A DNA stretch of 12,813 bases from Bacillota bacterium (GCA_029268085.1 JAJUHD010000054.1:1-12813), one strand, 5' to 3'; counted from the first letter of the stretch, positions 1 through 7,180 are shown. Notes: generated by a model not told the origin, from the sequence alone. Numbers and translations: made by a program.

Positions 1-159
1 ATAGTCGGATATCTGTATAATGTCACTGTTAAACGCGTTCTGCGCATTATCCTTATACGCTGAAACCGAGAGGTACTCCTTTTTAAATATTCCGGAACAG
101 CCGGCGAGCGAGACCAGCAGGGAAACGAAAAGCAGCGACGCGATCATTCTTTTTTTCAT
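1..159 (-). CDS. Lipoprotein, N-terminal part only (runs off left edge)
   Basis: The 53 codons in the window begin MKKRMIASLLFVSLLVSLAGC, a typical lipoprotein signal: basic start, hydrophobic core (residues 6-17) and lipobox L18-A19-G20-C21. The protein should therefore be lipidated at Cys21 and anchored to the outer face of the cytoplasmic membrane. After the cysteine come SGIFKK and a polar segment ending at the edge. ATG at 159 has a good ribosome site (GGGAGG about 10 bases upstream), so the start is firm. It follows the YitT-family gene by 41 bases with no terminator between, so it probably belongs to the topoisomerase operon. The visible mature part is too short to name a family or substrate. 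Confidence 0.85.
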   Translation of the reverse strand, partial: MKKRMIASLLFVSLLVSLAGCSGIFKKEYLSVSAYKDNAQNAFNSDIIQISDY

Positions 160-200
160 ATTCCCTGTCCTCCCTTACGTTTGATTTTAAAAATGCCGCC

Positions 201-1073
201 TCACTTGTCGATCGTGATGTCACCGAAGCCCTCGCCGAAAACATCGCGCGTGTCGGTAACGATGACGAAAGCTCTCTTGTCTATATTCTTTACGATCTTC
301 TTGATCTCGACGATCTGCTGCCTTTTAACGACGCAGAGTAATATCTGCTTGTCCTGGCCAGAATACGCGCCTTTGCCCTGAAGAACCGTCACGCCGCGGT
401 TGAGCTTTTCCACAATAGCTGCCTTGATATCGTCGCTGTATTCGGAGATTATATGGCACAGCTTCGACTGCGACGATCCGTATAGCACAAGGTCAATTAC
501 TCTCGCCGCGATATAGACGGCGATGACCGTATACATCGCCTTGTCGAATTTCCGGAACATGACAGCGTAGGCCGCGATTATCACACCGTCCAGCACAAGT
601 ATCATCGTTCCGAAGTTTACATAGGGATATCTTTCACGAATGAGCTTTGCCACTATGTCTGTCCCGCCGGTGGTAGCGCCCGTCGAGTAAACGATGCCGA
701 GACCAAGACCCGTTATTATTCCGCCATAGACGGAAGCAAGGAACGGTTCCGTTGTGATATTGAAATTGACCAGTGAAAGAAGGTCGATGAAAAGTGAACT
801 CGCAAAGGTTCCGAGAAGCGAGCCGGCTACGAACCTCCATCCGTAGTTTTTAAACGCTATTATAAACAACGGCAGGTTCATGATGAACATCATCGTACCG
901 GTAGGCCATCTGGTAATATAATTAATCATCATTGCAATACCCGTGACGCCGCCCGAAAGAAGTGCCGCGGGGTGATAGAACCACTGGATGCCGAGCGCGA
1001 ATACCGCGGAACCAAGCAGTATTTTAAGCACTCGAAACGCCGTTTGAAGGACCGCGCCGGATTTTCGATTCAA
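201..1073 (-). CDS. YitT family membrane protein (YitT + DUF2179)
   Basis: Integral membrane protein of the YitT family, widespread in Firmicutes and of unknown transport or signalling role. Counting from the longest frame (TTG at 1094, 297 residues), hydrophobic segments lie near residues 22-40, 46-60, 68-82, 88-108, 120-137, 163-180 and 186-206. The family signature STGATTGGTDIVAKLI is at 138-152. The soluble C-terminal DUF2179 domain (about 220-295) has the GKGAYSG and FGEGF motifs of the family. No ATG start exists. I prefer TTG at 1073, which has AGAGG ten bases upstream; TTG at 1094 has no ribosome site. The upstream topoisomerase stop codon (1101-1103) is in the same frame. The family is certain; the start is less so. 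Confidence 0.88.
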   Translation of the reverse strand: MNRKSGAVLQTAFRVLKILLGSAVFALGIQWFYHPAALLSGGVTGIAMMINYITRWPTGTMMFIMNLPLFIIAFKNYGWRFVAGSLLGTFASSLFIDLLSLVNFNITTEPFLASVYGGIITGLGLGIVYSTGATTGGTDIVAKLIRERYPYVNFGTMILVLDGVIIAAYAVMFRKFDKAMYTVIAVYIAARVIDLVLYGSSQSKLCHIISEYSDDIKAAIVEKLNRGVTVLQGKGAYSGQDKQILLCVVKRQQIVEIKKIVKNIDKRAFVIVTDTRDVFGEGFGDITIDK

Positions 1074-1100
1074 ATGGAAAGCACCTCTATCCAAAAGCCA

Positions 1101-3341
1101 TTATTCAATAAGACTCATTTGTTTTTCTTCTCTGTCCTCTTCGCGCAGGATAGCGCCCGCGACGGGGATGCTCCTAGCCCTGTAGCGCGCGGTGTTTTTT
1201 ATTGGGCTCTGTTCCACAAACATTACCCTTTCAACTTTGAACTTCGGCTTCAGGTTCATGAGCGAAACGCCGATCGTTGTACGGGATGTCTTTGGCGCGA
1301 GCAGGGCTGTTGAAAAGACCATTGCGCGGCCTTCAGTCGAGAACACCGCCACTTCCCTGTCCTCGGCGAGCGGCAGGATGGCTACGACGGGGCTCTTGTC
1401 GGAATAAGCCCCTGTGAGACGCTTTCTGTTCGCTTTTGTTGCATACGCCGAAAGCTCAAGCCGTGCAACCTTGCCGTTTGCGAAGAAAAGCAGGATATGT
1501 GAGCTGTAATCGCCCGGGTTTATCATGCAGATGACGTTTTCTCCCTCGTCCATCTCCAGATGCGTCGGCAGGTAAACGCCGAGAACAGAGGCCTTGGAAT
1601 CCTCAAAGTCGGAAACACGTGCCTTGTATACCTGCTGTTTATCGGTAAATATGAGCAGCTCGTCGCGGTTTGAAGCCTCGAATTCCTGGAACGGCCCGTC
1701 ATTTTCCTTATACTTCTGCTCTCCGCCCATACGAAGGGATAAGGGCGTTATCTTCTTGAAATAGCCCTCCCGCGAGAGGAAAAGCGTAACCGGATAGTCC
1801 TCAATCTCAACCGCTGTGTCAGGTTCCTCCACCTCGTCGGAATAAACGATCGCGGTCCTGCGGGGCGAAGGGTACTTTTTCATTACTTCCTGCAGCTCGT
1901 CAATGATTATCTTTTTAACTCTGCGCGGAGAATTAAGGATATCCTCAAGATCCGCGATGTCTTTCTCGAGCTGTTCAGTCTCCTCGACGCGCTTTAGGAT
2001 GTATTCCTTGTTGATGTTGCGGAGCTTTATCTCCGCGACGAATTCCGCCTGTATGCGGTCGATCCCGAAGCCGATCATGAGGTTCGGAACAACTTCCGCC
2101 TCAAGCTCAGTGTTGCGGATGATCGCAATGGCCTTATCGATATCGAGAAGTATCTTCTTGAGGCCGTTCAGCAGATGCAGCTTGTCCCTCTTTTTCGCAA
2201 GGTCGAAATATACCCTGCGGCGGACAGACTCTGTCCTCCACGCCGTCCATTCGCCGAGTATCTCGCGGATACCCATCACGCGCGGATTGCCTGCTATCAG
2301 AATATTGAAGTTGCAGGAAAAGCTGTCGCAGAGGGGCGTAAGCTTCATGAGCTTCTGCATGAGCTTGTCCGGGTCCGTGCCGCGCTTGAGGTCGACGGCG
2401 AGCTTCAGCCCACCGAGGTCTGTCTCGTCGCGCATATCGTTGATCTCTTTGATTTTACCCGCTTTGACAAGCTCCGCGACCTTGTCCATTATTGCTTCGA
2501 CAGTCGTTGAATAGGGTATCTCATATATCTCAATGATGTTTTCGGCTTTCAGATAACGCCACTTTGCGCGCACGCGGAAGCTGCCGCGACCCGTATTATA
2601 AATCTCCTCCATCTCGGATCTGTCATAGATAAGCTCTCCGCCTGTCGGAAAGTCCGGCGCAGTAAGCGTCTGCATCAGGTCGCAGTTGGGATCCTTTATG
2701 TAGTTTATGGTCGTTTCGCAGACTTCATTCAGGTTAAAGCCACAGATCTGGCTTGCCATGCCAACGGCGATGCCCGTGTTCGCGGAAACGAGCACGTTAG
2801 GAAAAGATGTCGGAAGGAGCGTCGGCTCCTTCATGCTGCCGTCATAATTGTCAATAAAGTCAACGGTATCCTTGTCGATATCCCGGAAAATCTCGGCGCA
2901 GATTTCAGAAAGCTTAGCCTCTGTATAGCGGGAGGCGGCATAAGCCATGTCGCGTGAAAACACCTTGCCGAAATTACCCTTGCTGTCAACAAAGGGAGTC
3001 AGAAGTGCCTCATAGCCCTTGGAAAGACGCACCATCGTCTCATATATCGCGGCGTCGCCGTGCGGGTTCAGGCGCATAGTCTGGCCGACGATGTTCGCAC
3101 TTTTCGTGCGCGCGCCCGTAAGCAGGTTCATTTTATACATCGTATAGAGAAGCTTGCGGTGAGAGGGCTTGAAGCCGTCGATCTCAGGTATGGCGCGCGA
3201 AACGATGACGCTCATCGCATAGGGCATATAGTTGACCTCTAAGGTCTCTGTGATGGGCTGTTCGAGCACCTCCGCGCGGAGCCCCTCAACGTTGGGGTTT
3301 CCGGCAGGTCTTGCATTGTCGGGCTGTTTCTTCTTTGCCAT
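1101..3341 (-). CDS. Type IIA DNA topoisomerase, GyrA/ParC-like subunit (divergent paralogue)
   Basis: DNA cleavage and re-joining subunit (746 residues) of a type IIA topoisomerase; it should form an A2B2 enzyme with the ATPase subunit encoded just upstream. The N-terminal cleavage domain is clear: AIPEIDGFKPSHRKLLY (50-66), the helix HGDAAIYETMVR (94-105) and the active site AASRYTEAKL with Tyr139 as the likely DNA-linking residue. A coiled coil around 430-490 and a beta-pinwheel-type C-terminal domain (about 530-725) follow. I see no GyrA box (QRRGGKG), which argues for a decatenase (topoisomerase IV-like) rather than a supercoiling gyrase. The position equal to E. coli GyrA Ser83 is Ala97, and that equal to Asp87 is Glu101. 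ATG at 3341 has GAGAGG upstream and lies 14 bases after the partner's stop. Calling it parC would overstate the match, because it is divergent. Confidence 0.93.
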   Translation of the reverse strand: MAKKKQPDNARPAGNPNVEGLRAEVLEQPITETLEVNYMPYAMSVIVSRAIPEIDGFKPSHRKLLYTMYKMNLLTGARTKSANIVGQTMRLNPHGDAAIYETMVRLSKGYEALLTPFVDSKGNFGKVFSRDMAYAASRYTEAKLSEICAEIFRDIDKDTVDFIDNYDGSMKEPTLLPTSFPNVLVSANTGIAVGMASQICGFNLNEVCETTINYIKDPNCDLMQTLTAPDFPTGGELIYDRSEMEEIYNTGRGSFRVRAKWRYLKAENIIEIYEIPYSTTVEAIMDKVAELVKAGKIKEINDMRDETDLGGLKLAVDLKRGTDPDKLMQKLMKLTPLCDSFSCNFNILIAGNPRVMGIREILGEWTAWRTESVRRRVYFDLAKKRDKLHLLNGLKKILLDIDKAIAIIRNTELEAEVVPNLMIGFGIDRIQAEFVAEIKLRNINKEYILKRVEETEQLEKDIADLEDILNSPRRVKKIIIDELQEVMKKYPSPRRTAIVYSDEVEEPDTAVEIEDYPVTLFLSREGYFKKITPLSLRMGGEQKYKENDGPFQEFEASNRDELLIFTDKQQVYKARVSDFEDSKASVLGVYLPTHLEMDEGENVICMINPGDYSSHILLFFANGKVARLELSAYATKANRKRLTGAYSDKSPVVAILPLAEDREVAVFSTEGRAMVFSTALLAPKTSRTTIGVSLMNLKPKFKVERVMFVEQSPIKNTARYRARSIPVAGAILREEDREEKQMSLIE

Positions 3342-3355
3342 TTATATACCTCTCA

Positions 3356-5344
3356 TTACGAAATATCTGCAAGGTCCAGATATTTATAGCCGTTCTCGGC
3401 GATATAGCTTTTGCGTCCGGCGAGATTGTCGCCAAGCAGAAGGTCGAACTGCTCGGAGGTGCGTTCGGCATCCTCGGGCATGACGCGAATCAGCCTGCGC
3501 GTTTCCGGGTTCATCGTAGTAAGCCACATCATCTCGGGGTCGTTCTCACCAAGTCCCTTTGAGCGGTTGATCGTACATTTTTTCCCCCCGAGCTTTTCAA
3601 CAATTTCGGTCTTTTCACGGTCCGAATATGCAAAATAGGTTTTGTCCTTTGTCTCGATTTCATACAGCGGCGACTCCGCGATATAGACGTACCCTTCCTT
3701 TATTAACGTCGGCATGAGCCTGTAAATCATGGTAAGTATCAGCGTGCGTATCTGGAAACCGTCGACGTCGGCATCGGTGCAGATTATGATCTTGTTCCAG
3801 CGCAGGCTGTCAGGGTCGAAGGTGGAGAGCTCCTTGCCGCGCCCCTTTTCGACCTCGACTCCGCAGCCGAGTACTTTGACAAGATCGGTTATGATCTCGC
3901 TTTTGAATATTTTCGCGTAATCCGCCTTCAGGCAGTTAAGTATCTTGCCGCGCACGGGCATGATGCCCTGAAACTCCGCGTCGCGGGAGAGCTTGCAGGC
4001 GCCGAGTGCCGAATCGCCCTCGACGATATACAGCTCGCGTTTGTCCACGTCCTTCGAGCGGCAGTCCACAAATTTCTGAACCCGGTTTGATATATCAAGC
4101 GAGCCGGATAGCTTCTTCTTTATGTTAAGCCGAGCTTTTTCCGCCTGCTCGCGGCTGCGCTTATTGATAAGCACCTGTTCGGCAATCTTATCTGCTTCCT
4201 GCTTGTGCTCGATAAAATACACCTCGAGCTGCTCGCGGAAAAACTCGGTCATTGCGTCCTGTATGAACTTGTTGTTGATCGCTTTTTTGGTCTGGTTCTC
4301 ATAGGAAGTCTGAGTAGAAAAGCAGTTTGTTACAAGGATCAGGCAGTCTGCAACGTCCTGAAAGCCTATTTTGCTTTCGTTCTTCTGATATTTGCCTATT
4401 TTCTTTATATATGCATCCACCGCATAGGCAAAAGCGCTCCTCGTCGCCTTTTCCGGCGCGCCGCCGTATTCGAGCCACGAAGAGTTGTGGTAGTATTCTA
4501 TTCTGTTCACCTTGTTCGAGAAGCAGAATGCAGCCGTAAGCTTGACCTTATATTCGGGCTTGTCCTCGCGGTCGCGTCCTCGGCGCTCGGTTTCGATGTA
4601 TACCGGAGACGAGAGGGTATCCTCTCCCGCGATTTCGGATACATAGTCCAGTATGCCGTTTTCATACTTGAACTCCTCGGTCTCGAATTTTCCGTTATCA
4701 TTCTGCCAGCGAAAGCGGAAAAGTATGCCCTTGTTTACGACAGCCTGGCGGCGCAGGGTCTCCGTAAAATATTCACGCGGCACGTTTATGTCCGTAAAAA
4801 CCTCAAGGTCGGGCTTCCAATGGAACAATGAGCCCGTTTTTTTTCGGTCGGCAGGTTCTTTTCCCAGTCCGCCAACAATTTCGCCCTTTTCAAAATGAAG
4901 AGTATATTTAAAACCGTCGCGGTAAATGAGAGCGTCGAAAAATTCGCTGGCATACTGGGTCGCGCAGGAGCCGAGGCCGTTCAGTCCAAGCGAGTATTCG
5001 TAGTTCTCGCCCTCGTCGTTTGCGTATTTCCCGCCGGCATACAGCTCGCAGAAGACCAGTTCCCAGTTGTAGCGCCCCTCCTTTTCGTTCCAGTCGACGG
5101 GACAGCCGCGCCCGAAATCCTCGACCTCGATGGACTTGTCAGAATACCGCGTTACTGTTATAATATCACCGTGTCCTTCGCGGGCTTCGTCGATTGCGTT
5201 GGACAGAATCTCGAAAACCGCATGCTGGCATCCCTCAAGCCCGTCCGAACCGAAAATTACGGCCGGACGCTTGCGGACTCTATCTGCTCCCTTGAGCTGC
5301 GATATGCTGGTGTTGCCGTATTCCGCCGTTGTGGTCTTCTTCAT
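3356..5344 (-). CDS. Type IIA DNA topoisomerase, GyrB/ParE-like ATPase subunit (divergent paralogue)
   Basis: ATP-hydrolysing subunit (662 residues) that should drive strand passage with the GyrA/ParC-like partner downstream. Motifs in order: RKRP (24-27); GHKL N-box EILSNAIDEA (45-54) with catalytic Glu45 and Mg-binding Asn49; DFGRGCPV (76-83, usually DNGRGIPV); ATP-lid GLNGLG (120-125, usually GLHGVG); QTK (351-353) with the ATP-contacting lysine; toprim EGDSALGAC (442-450, usually EGDSAGGSA); DADVDGFQIRTL (524-535); and RSKGLGE (594-600). All catalytic residues are kept while flanking positions depart from gyrase, so it is probably active but of a separate clostridial lineage. ATG at 5344 has GGAGG six bases upstream. 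It is the first gene of a four-gene operon. Length fits ParE or Gram-positive GyrB. Confidence 0.93.
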   Translation of the reverse strand: MKKTTTAEYGNTSISQLKGADRVRKRPAVIFGSDGLEGCQHAVFEILSNAIDEAREGHGDIITVTRYSDKSIEVEDFGRGCPVDWNEKEGRYNWELVFCELYAGGKYANDEGENYEYSLGLNGLGSCATQYASEFFDALIYRDGFKYTLHFEKGEIVGGLGKEPADRKKTGSLFHWKPDLEVFTDINVPREYFTETLRRQAVVNKGILFRFRWQNDNGKFETEEFKYENGILDYVSEIAGEDTLSSPVYIETERRGRDREDKPEYKVKLTAAFCFSNKVNRIEYYHNSSWLEYGGAPEKATRSAFAYAVDAYIKKIGKYQKNESKIGFQDVADCLILVTNCFSTQTSYENQTKKAINNKFIQDAMTEFFREQLEVYFIEHKQEADKIAEQVLINKRSREQAEKARLNIKKKLSGSLDISNRVQKFVDCRSKDVDKRELYIVEGDSALGACKLSRDAEFQGIMPVRGKILNCLKADYAKIFKSEIITDLVKVLGCGVEVEKGRGKELSTFDPDSLRWNKIIICTDADVDGFQIRTLILTMIYRLMPTLIKEGYVYIAESPLYEIETKDKTYFAYSDREKTEIVEKLGGKKCTINRSKGLGENDPEMMWLTTMNPETRRLIRVMPEDAERTSEQFDLLLGDNLAGRKSYIAENGYKYLDLADIS

Positions 5345-5410
5345 AGAACCTCCATGCTCTGTATATAATCACAATATCTTGTGTGAAAAATCGAATTGTC
5401 TAACTCATTT

Positions 5411-5439
5411 AGTATATCCTATATAAGCCAAAAAATCAA
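5411..5439 (-). promoter_or_regulatory. Sigma-A type promoter of the topoisomerase operon
   Basis: Read on the minus strand: TTGATT (5434-5439), 17-base spacer, TATACT (5411-5416). Initiation is expected near 5404, giving a leader of about 60 bases before the ATG at 5344. Spacing is ideal and both hexamers match 4-5 of 6 consensus bases. No operator is recognisable. Confidence 0.7.
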
Positions 5440-5613
5440 GCGATTCAAAATGTCCGGCCAATGAGCTTTTCTTGCGTTTTCGGTTAATTTCCGTCCGATT
5501 CGGTGATAATAATCAAAAAGCGCGCATAGCGCTGAAGATTTGTAATCCGAAACGGCTTGGGCGCATAAATTAAACCGAAGGCGTCCGCGCCGAAAATTGG
5601 GGCGGGAGGAAAA
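5440..5613. other. Divergent intergenic region upstream of yaaL
   Basis: No protein gene is seen here. For the plus strand there is a GATAAT hexamer (5503-5508) without a good -35 partner, so the yaaL-bofA promoter is not securely placed. Two small hairpins are visible: AGCGC-GCATA-GCGCT (near 5518-5532) and GGCG-TCCG-CGCC (near 5580-5591), the second about 13 bases before the yaaL ribosome site. TTTCGGTTAATTT near 5478 and AAATTAAACCGAA near 5567 form an imperfect inverted pair. Confidence 0.4.
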
Positions 5614-5829
5614 ATGCCAAAAGACAAGAAAAGCACAAAGGCTCGCAAAACGGAGCTGAACCGCTATGCCTGCGAGATCGGCTCTATACGCGACAGTCTC
5701 AATGAAGCCTACACACAGTTCAACAGCACGTCGGATCCGGACGCTCTCGATGCCTGCATCTTCGAGATCAGCGCGCTCCGGTCACGTTACAACACAGCGC
5801 TCAAGCATTACCGCGAATGGTACTATTGA
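5614..5829 (+). CDS. yaaL: YaaL family protein (DUF2508)
   Basis: Small soluble protein of 71 residues and unknown function. It is highly charged at the N-terminus (MPKDKKSTKARKTE) and then probably two helices. The pattern EAYTQFNSTSDPDALDACIFEI (31-52) followed by LRSRYN (55-60) fits DUF2508/YaaL: A-x3-F-x4-DP-x-LD-x3-I, then a conserved R-Y. ATG at 5614 has a strong GGGAGG site. bofA follows after 30 bases. In Bacillus subtilis yaaL sits directly between recR and bofA, so the neighbour supports the family call independently. Here recR is not adjacent: the upstream side is a divergent topoisomerase operon. DUF2508 is known mainly from spore formers, but no biochemical role is established. 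Confidence 0.75.
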   Translation: MPKDKKSTKARKTELNRYACEIGSIRDSLNEAYTQFNSTSDPDALDACIFEISALRSRYNTALKHYREWYY

Positions 5830-5859
5830 GCGCCCGTTACATAACAAGGAGATAGCCGC

Positions 5860-6126
5860 ATGCCGTTTTCTTTTCTCACAGCCGGCGCAGTCATCATTTG
5901 CATACTTCTCGTTGCTCTGCTCTTTAAGCTGCTTAAAACCCCGCTAAAGTGGGCATTCAAGCTCCTGTTAAATGCGGTCGGGGGCTTTATCGCCCTCGTT
6001 ATCCTCAACTTCTTCGGCGCAATATTCGGGCTGAGCCTGACTATAAACCTTATCAACTGCCTCGTTGCGGGTATACTGGGGCTTCCCGGCGTCATCCTGC
6101 TGCTGCTTCTGAAGTATGTATTTTAA
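5860..6126 (+). CDS. bofA: BofA family protein, pro-sigma-K processing inhibitor type
   Basis: In B. subtilis BofA is a membrane protein of the mother cell that, with SpoIVFA, holds the intramembrane protease SpoIVFB inactive until the forespore signals, so it times sigma-K activation. This 88-residue protein has the family's length (B. subtilis BofA has 87). It has a first membrane helix (about 5-24), a basic connector, a second hydrophobic region (about 33-55) with the G-F-I-A-L-V-I-L-N-F-F-G pattern, and the diagnostic C-terminal segment LTINLINCLVAGILGLPG (58-75). ATG at 5860 has AAGGAG upstream. Placement after yaaL is the conserved order. Some Clostridia carry bofA without the full SpoIVFA/SpoIVFB set, so exact function here is inferred. 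Confidence 0.85.
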   Translation: MPFSFLTAGAVIICILLVALLFKLLKTPLKWAFKLLLNAVGGFIALVILNFFGAIFGLSLTINLINCLVAGILGLPGVILLLLLKYVF

Positions 6127-6239
6127 AAATAAAATAGGCCTCTGAAAGTCATCAGGCGAGAAAGCCTCTCCCGTCGCTGTATGCATACCGCCGGGCTTGC
6201 GCTTACGATATATGATGGCCTTTAGCGGTATTGCAAAAC
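6127..6239. other. Structured non-coding stretch between bofA and the candidate RNA
   Basis: No protein gene is seen. Two arms, GCATACCGC (6183-6191) and GCGGTATTGC (near 6225-6234), can pair around a roughly 34-base insert. A second element, AGGC-GAGAAA-GCCT, lies near 6153-6167. On the minus strand, GCCT...AGGC followed by ATTTTATTTTT (down to about 6125) could be a back-up terminator for the RNA coming from the right. On the plus strand this is the bofA 3' untranslated region, and no T-rich terminator for bofA is evident. Confidence 0.35.
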
Positions 6240-6550
6240 ACAACCCCCTGCACATCCGACGTGTGCAGGGGGCTACGCCTGTTCAGTTTTTGACATTCGG
6301 TTTGGTTTACCTCACTTCTTTCAGATTGCCCAGAGTTCGACCTTTAGCCTTGCTTTACATGCCCTTTTGCCGCTTACTTAAGCTCTTGGCAGCCATGAAA
6401 CGGAATTCCGCTTCCTGCCGCCTGAGCTAATTTGAATCTCACACGAGTGAGAACCGCATGGGATATAAAGAACATGGATATTTACCGAACCTGCGCAAGA
6501 GAAGGAACCTAGCTTGAGCCTAAACTCCACATCGGAATCACCCTTTCTCT
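6240..6550 (-). ncRNA. Candidate structured non-coding RNA, about 310 nt, family unknown
   Basis: I infer a stand-alone RNA because a good promoter (6557-6585, minus) is followed by about 310 bases without a convincing coding frame and then by a strong hairpin at 6244-6272. Internal hairpins on the minus strand: TCTCAC-TCGT-GTGAGA (about 6436-6451); GAAGCGG-AATT-CCGTTTC (7 bp with one G-U), enclosed by GGCAG/CTGCC and outside that by AGCTC/GAGCT (about 6380-6430); and a 5' pairing of GAGAAAGG with CCTTCTC (one bulge). TTCGGT (about 6488) can pair over a long distance with ACCGAA (about 6297). I looked for the hallmarks of RNase P RNA, tmRNA, SRP RNA, T-boxes and the cobalamin, SAM, FMN and TPP riboswitches and did not find them. 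It may be an unrecognised member of a known clostridial RNA class. Confidence 0.55.
6244..6272 (-). terminator. Hairpin terminator at the 3' end of the candidate RNA
   Basis: Perfect 11-bp stem CCCCCTGCACA / TGTGCAGGGGG around a 7-base loop. On the minus strand TTGTGTTTTGC follows, a weak but T-rich tail. On the plus strand it is followed by CTACGCC, so it would not terminate bofA transcription. Confidence 0.6.
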
Positions 6551-6556
6551 GGTTAT

Positions 6557-6585
6557 AAAATACAACATATTAAGCAATTTGTCAA
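6557..6585 (-). promoter_or_regulatory. Promoter of the candidate RNA
   Basis: On the minus strand: TTGACA (6580-6585, consensus), 17-base spacer, TATTTT (6557-6562). Initiation would fall near 6550, at AGAGAAAGGG. No ribosome site with an open frame follows, which is why an RNA gene is preferred to a missed protein gene. Confidence 0.65.
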
Positions 6586-6703
6586 GGCGTATTTATGAAA
6601 TGTTCACAATTTTCGGCATTTTATATACATTAATCGGGCTTGTTTTCTCCTGCCCCGACCAGGTCAAATACAGATCGTGGTAAATATGGTTTTATATGTG
6701 AAA

Positions 6704-6744
6704 AAAGCACGATTCCCGCCGGTTAAAAATGGGAATCGTGCTTT
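6704..6744 (-). terminator. Rho-independent terminator of the cupin transcript
   Basis: Perfect 14-bp inverted repeat, AAAGCACGATTCCC and GGGAATCGTGCTTT, with a 13-base loop. It starts 11 bases after the cupin stop codon. On the minus strand the stem runs into a TTTTTT tract, as expected of an intrinsic terminator. Confidence 0.85.
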
Positions 6745-6754
6745 ATTAATGCCG

Positions 6755-7102
6755 TTAATCCTCGTAGAGATCGCCGCTGTTTTCTTTGTTCAGCGTGCCC
6801 TCCAGCTCAATCATCAAAAACTTCGTAAGAGGTCCGACAACCGGGCGGTGCTTCGTTCCCTTTGGGACGATGACGAACTCTCCCTCGTTGACCCGCAGAA
6901 GCCCGTCCTCGGTCTCGATCTGGAAGGAACCCTCAATGACATAAAACAGCTCGTCTGAGCCTTCATGCAAATGAAAATCCAGCGTGCGGTTTTCCACCTG
7001 TACAACACTCAACATATGGCTGTTCAGGCATCCGACCTTTTTATAAATATAAAGACCGCCGATGGAATCGACTTCATCTTTAATGTTGACCTTTTTAAGC
7101 AT
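6755..7102 (-). CDS. Small single-domain cupin protein
   Basis: A 115-residue protein made almost entirely of one conserved beta-barrel cupin domain (Cupin_2 type). Motif 1 is HLHEGSDELFYVIEG (44-58), fitting HxH-x4-E-x6-G; motif 2 is GEFVIVPKGTKH (74-85), fitting G-x5-PxG-x2-H. The metal ligands His44, His46, Glu51 and His85 are all present, so it should bind a divalent metal. Single-domain cupins range from sugar isomerases to small-molecule sensors and dioxygenases, and nothing here fixes a substrate. ATG at 7102 is preceded by GGGAAGGA. It starts 78 bases after the phosphoesterase stop codon with no terminator between, so the two are probably co-transcribed; a weak own promoter cannot be excluded. 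The transcript ends at the hairpin 6704-6744. Confidence 0.85.
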   Translation of the reverse strand: MLKKVNIKDEVDSIGGLYIYKKVGCLNSHMLSVVQVENRTLDFHLHEGSDELFYVIEGSFQIETEDGLLRVNEGEFVIVPKGTKHRPVVGPLTKFLMIELEGTLNKENSGDLYED

Positions 7103-7180
7103 TCAGTGTTCCTTCCCTTTGTCTCATTTTTTACCGCTTAGTTCTGCCCCATAATTTCGGCAAACACATCCGCATTCCGA

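Noticed and set aside
1903..2514. A 203-codon open frame on the plus strand, plus shorter ones near it
   Set aside because: It lies fully inside the GyrA/ParC-like gene on the other strand. The product is serine- and arginine-rich with no domain, as expected from antisense reading of a GC-biased gene.
4205..4831. A 208-codon open frame on the plus strand
   Set aside because: Antisense to the GyrB/ParE-like gene, which has all its catalytic motifs. No ribosome site or motif supports the plus frame.
6197..6430. A 77-codon plus-strand frame over the candidate RNA
   Set aside because: No ribosome site, composition unlike the neighbours, and it crosses the terminal hairpin and the nested helices.
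6240..6550. Assignment of the candidate RNA to RNase P RNA, tmRNA or SRP RNA
   Set aside because: The RNase P GGAAAGUCC and ACAGAAA regions, a tmRNA tRNA-like end with tag frame, and the SRP domain IV GGAAGGAAGCAGC loop are all absent. Short resemblances (CTTAAGTAAG, GGTAAACC) are too small to count.
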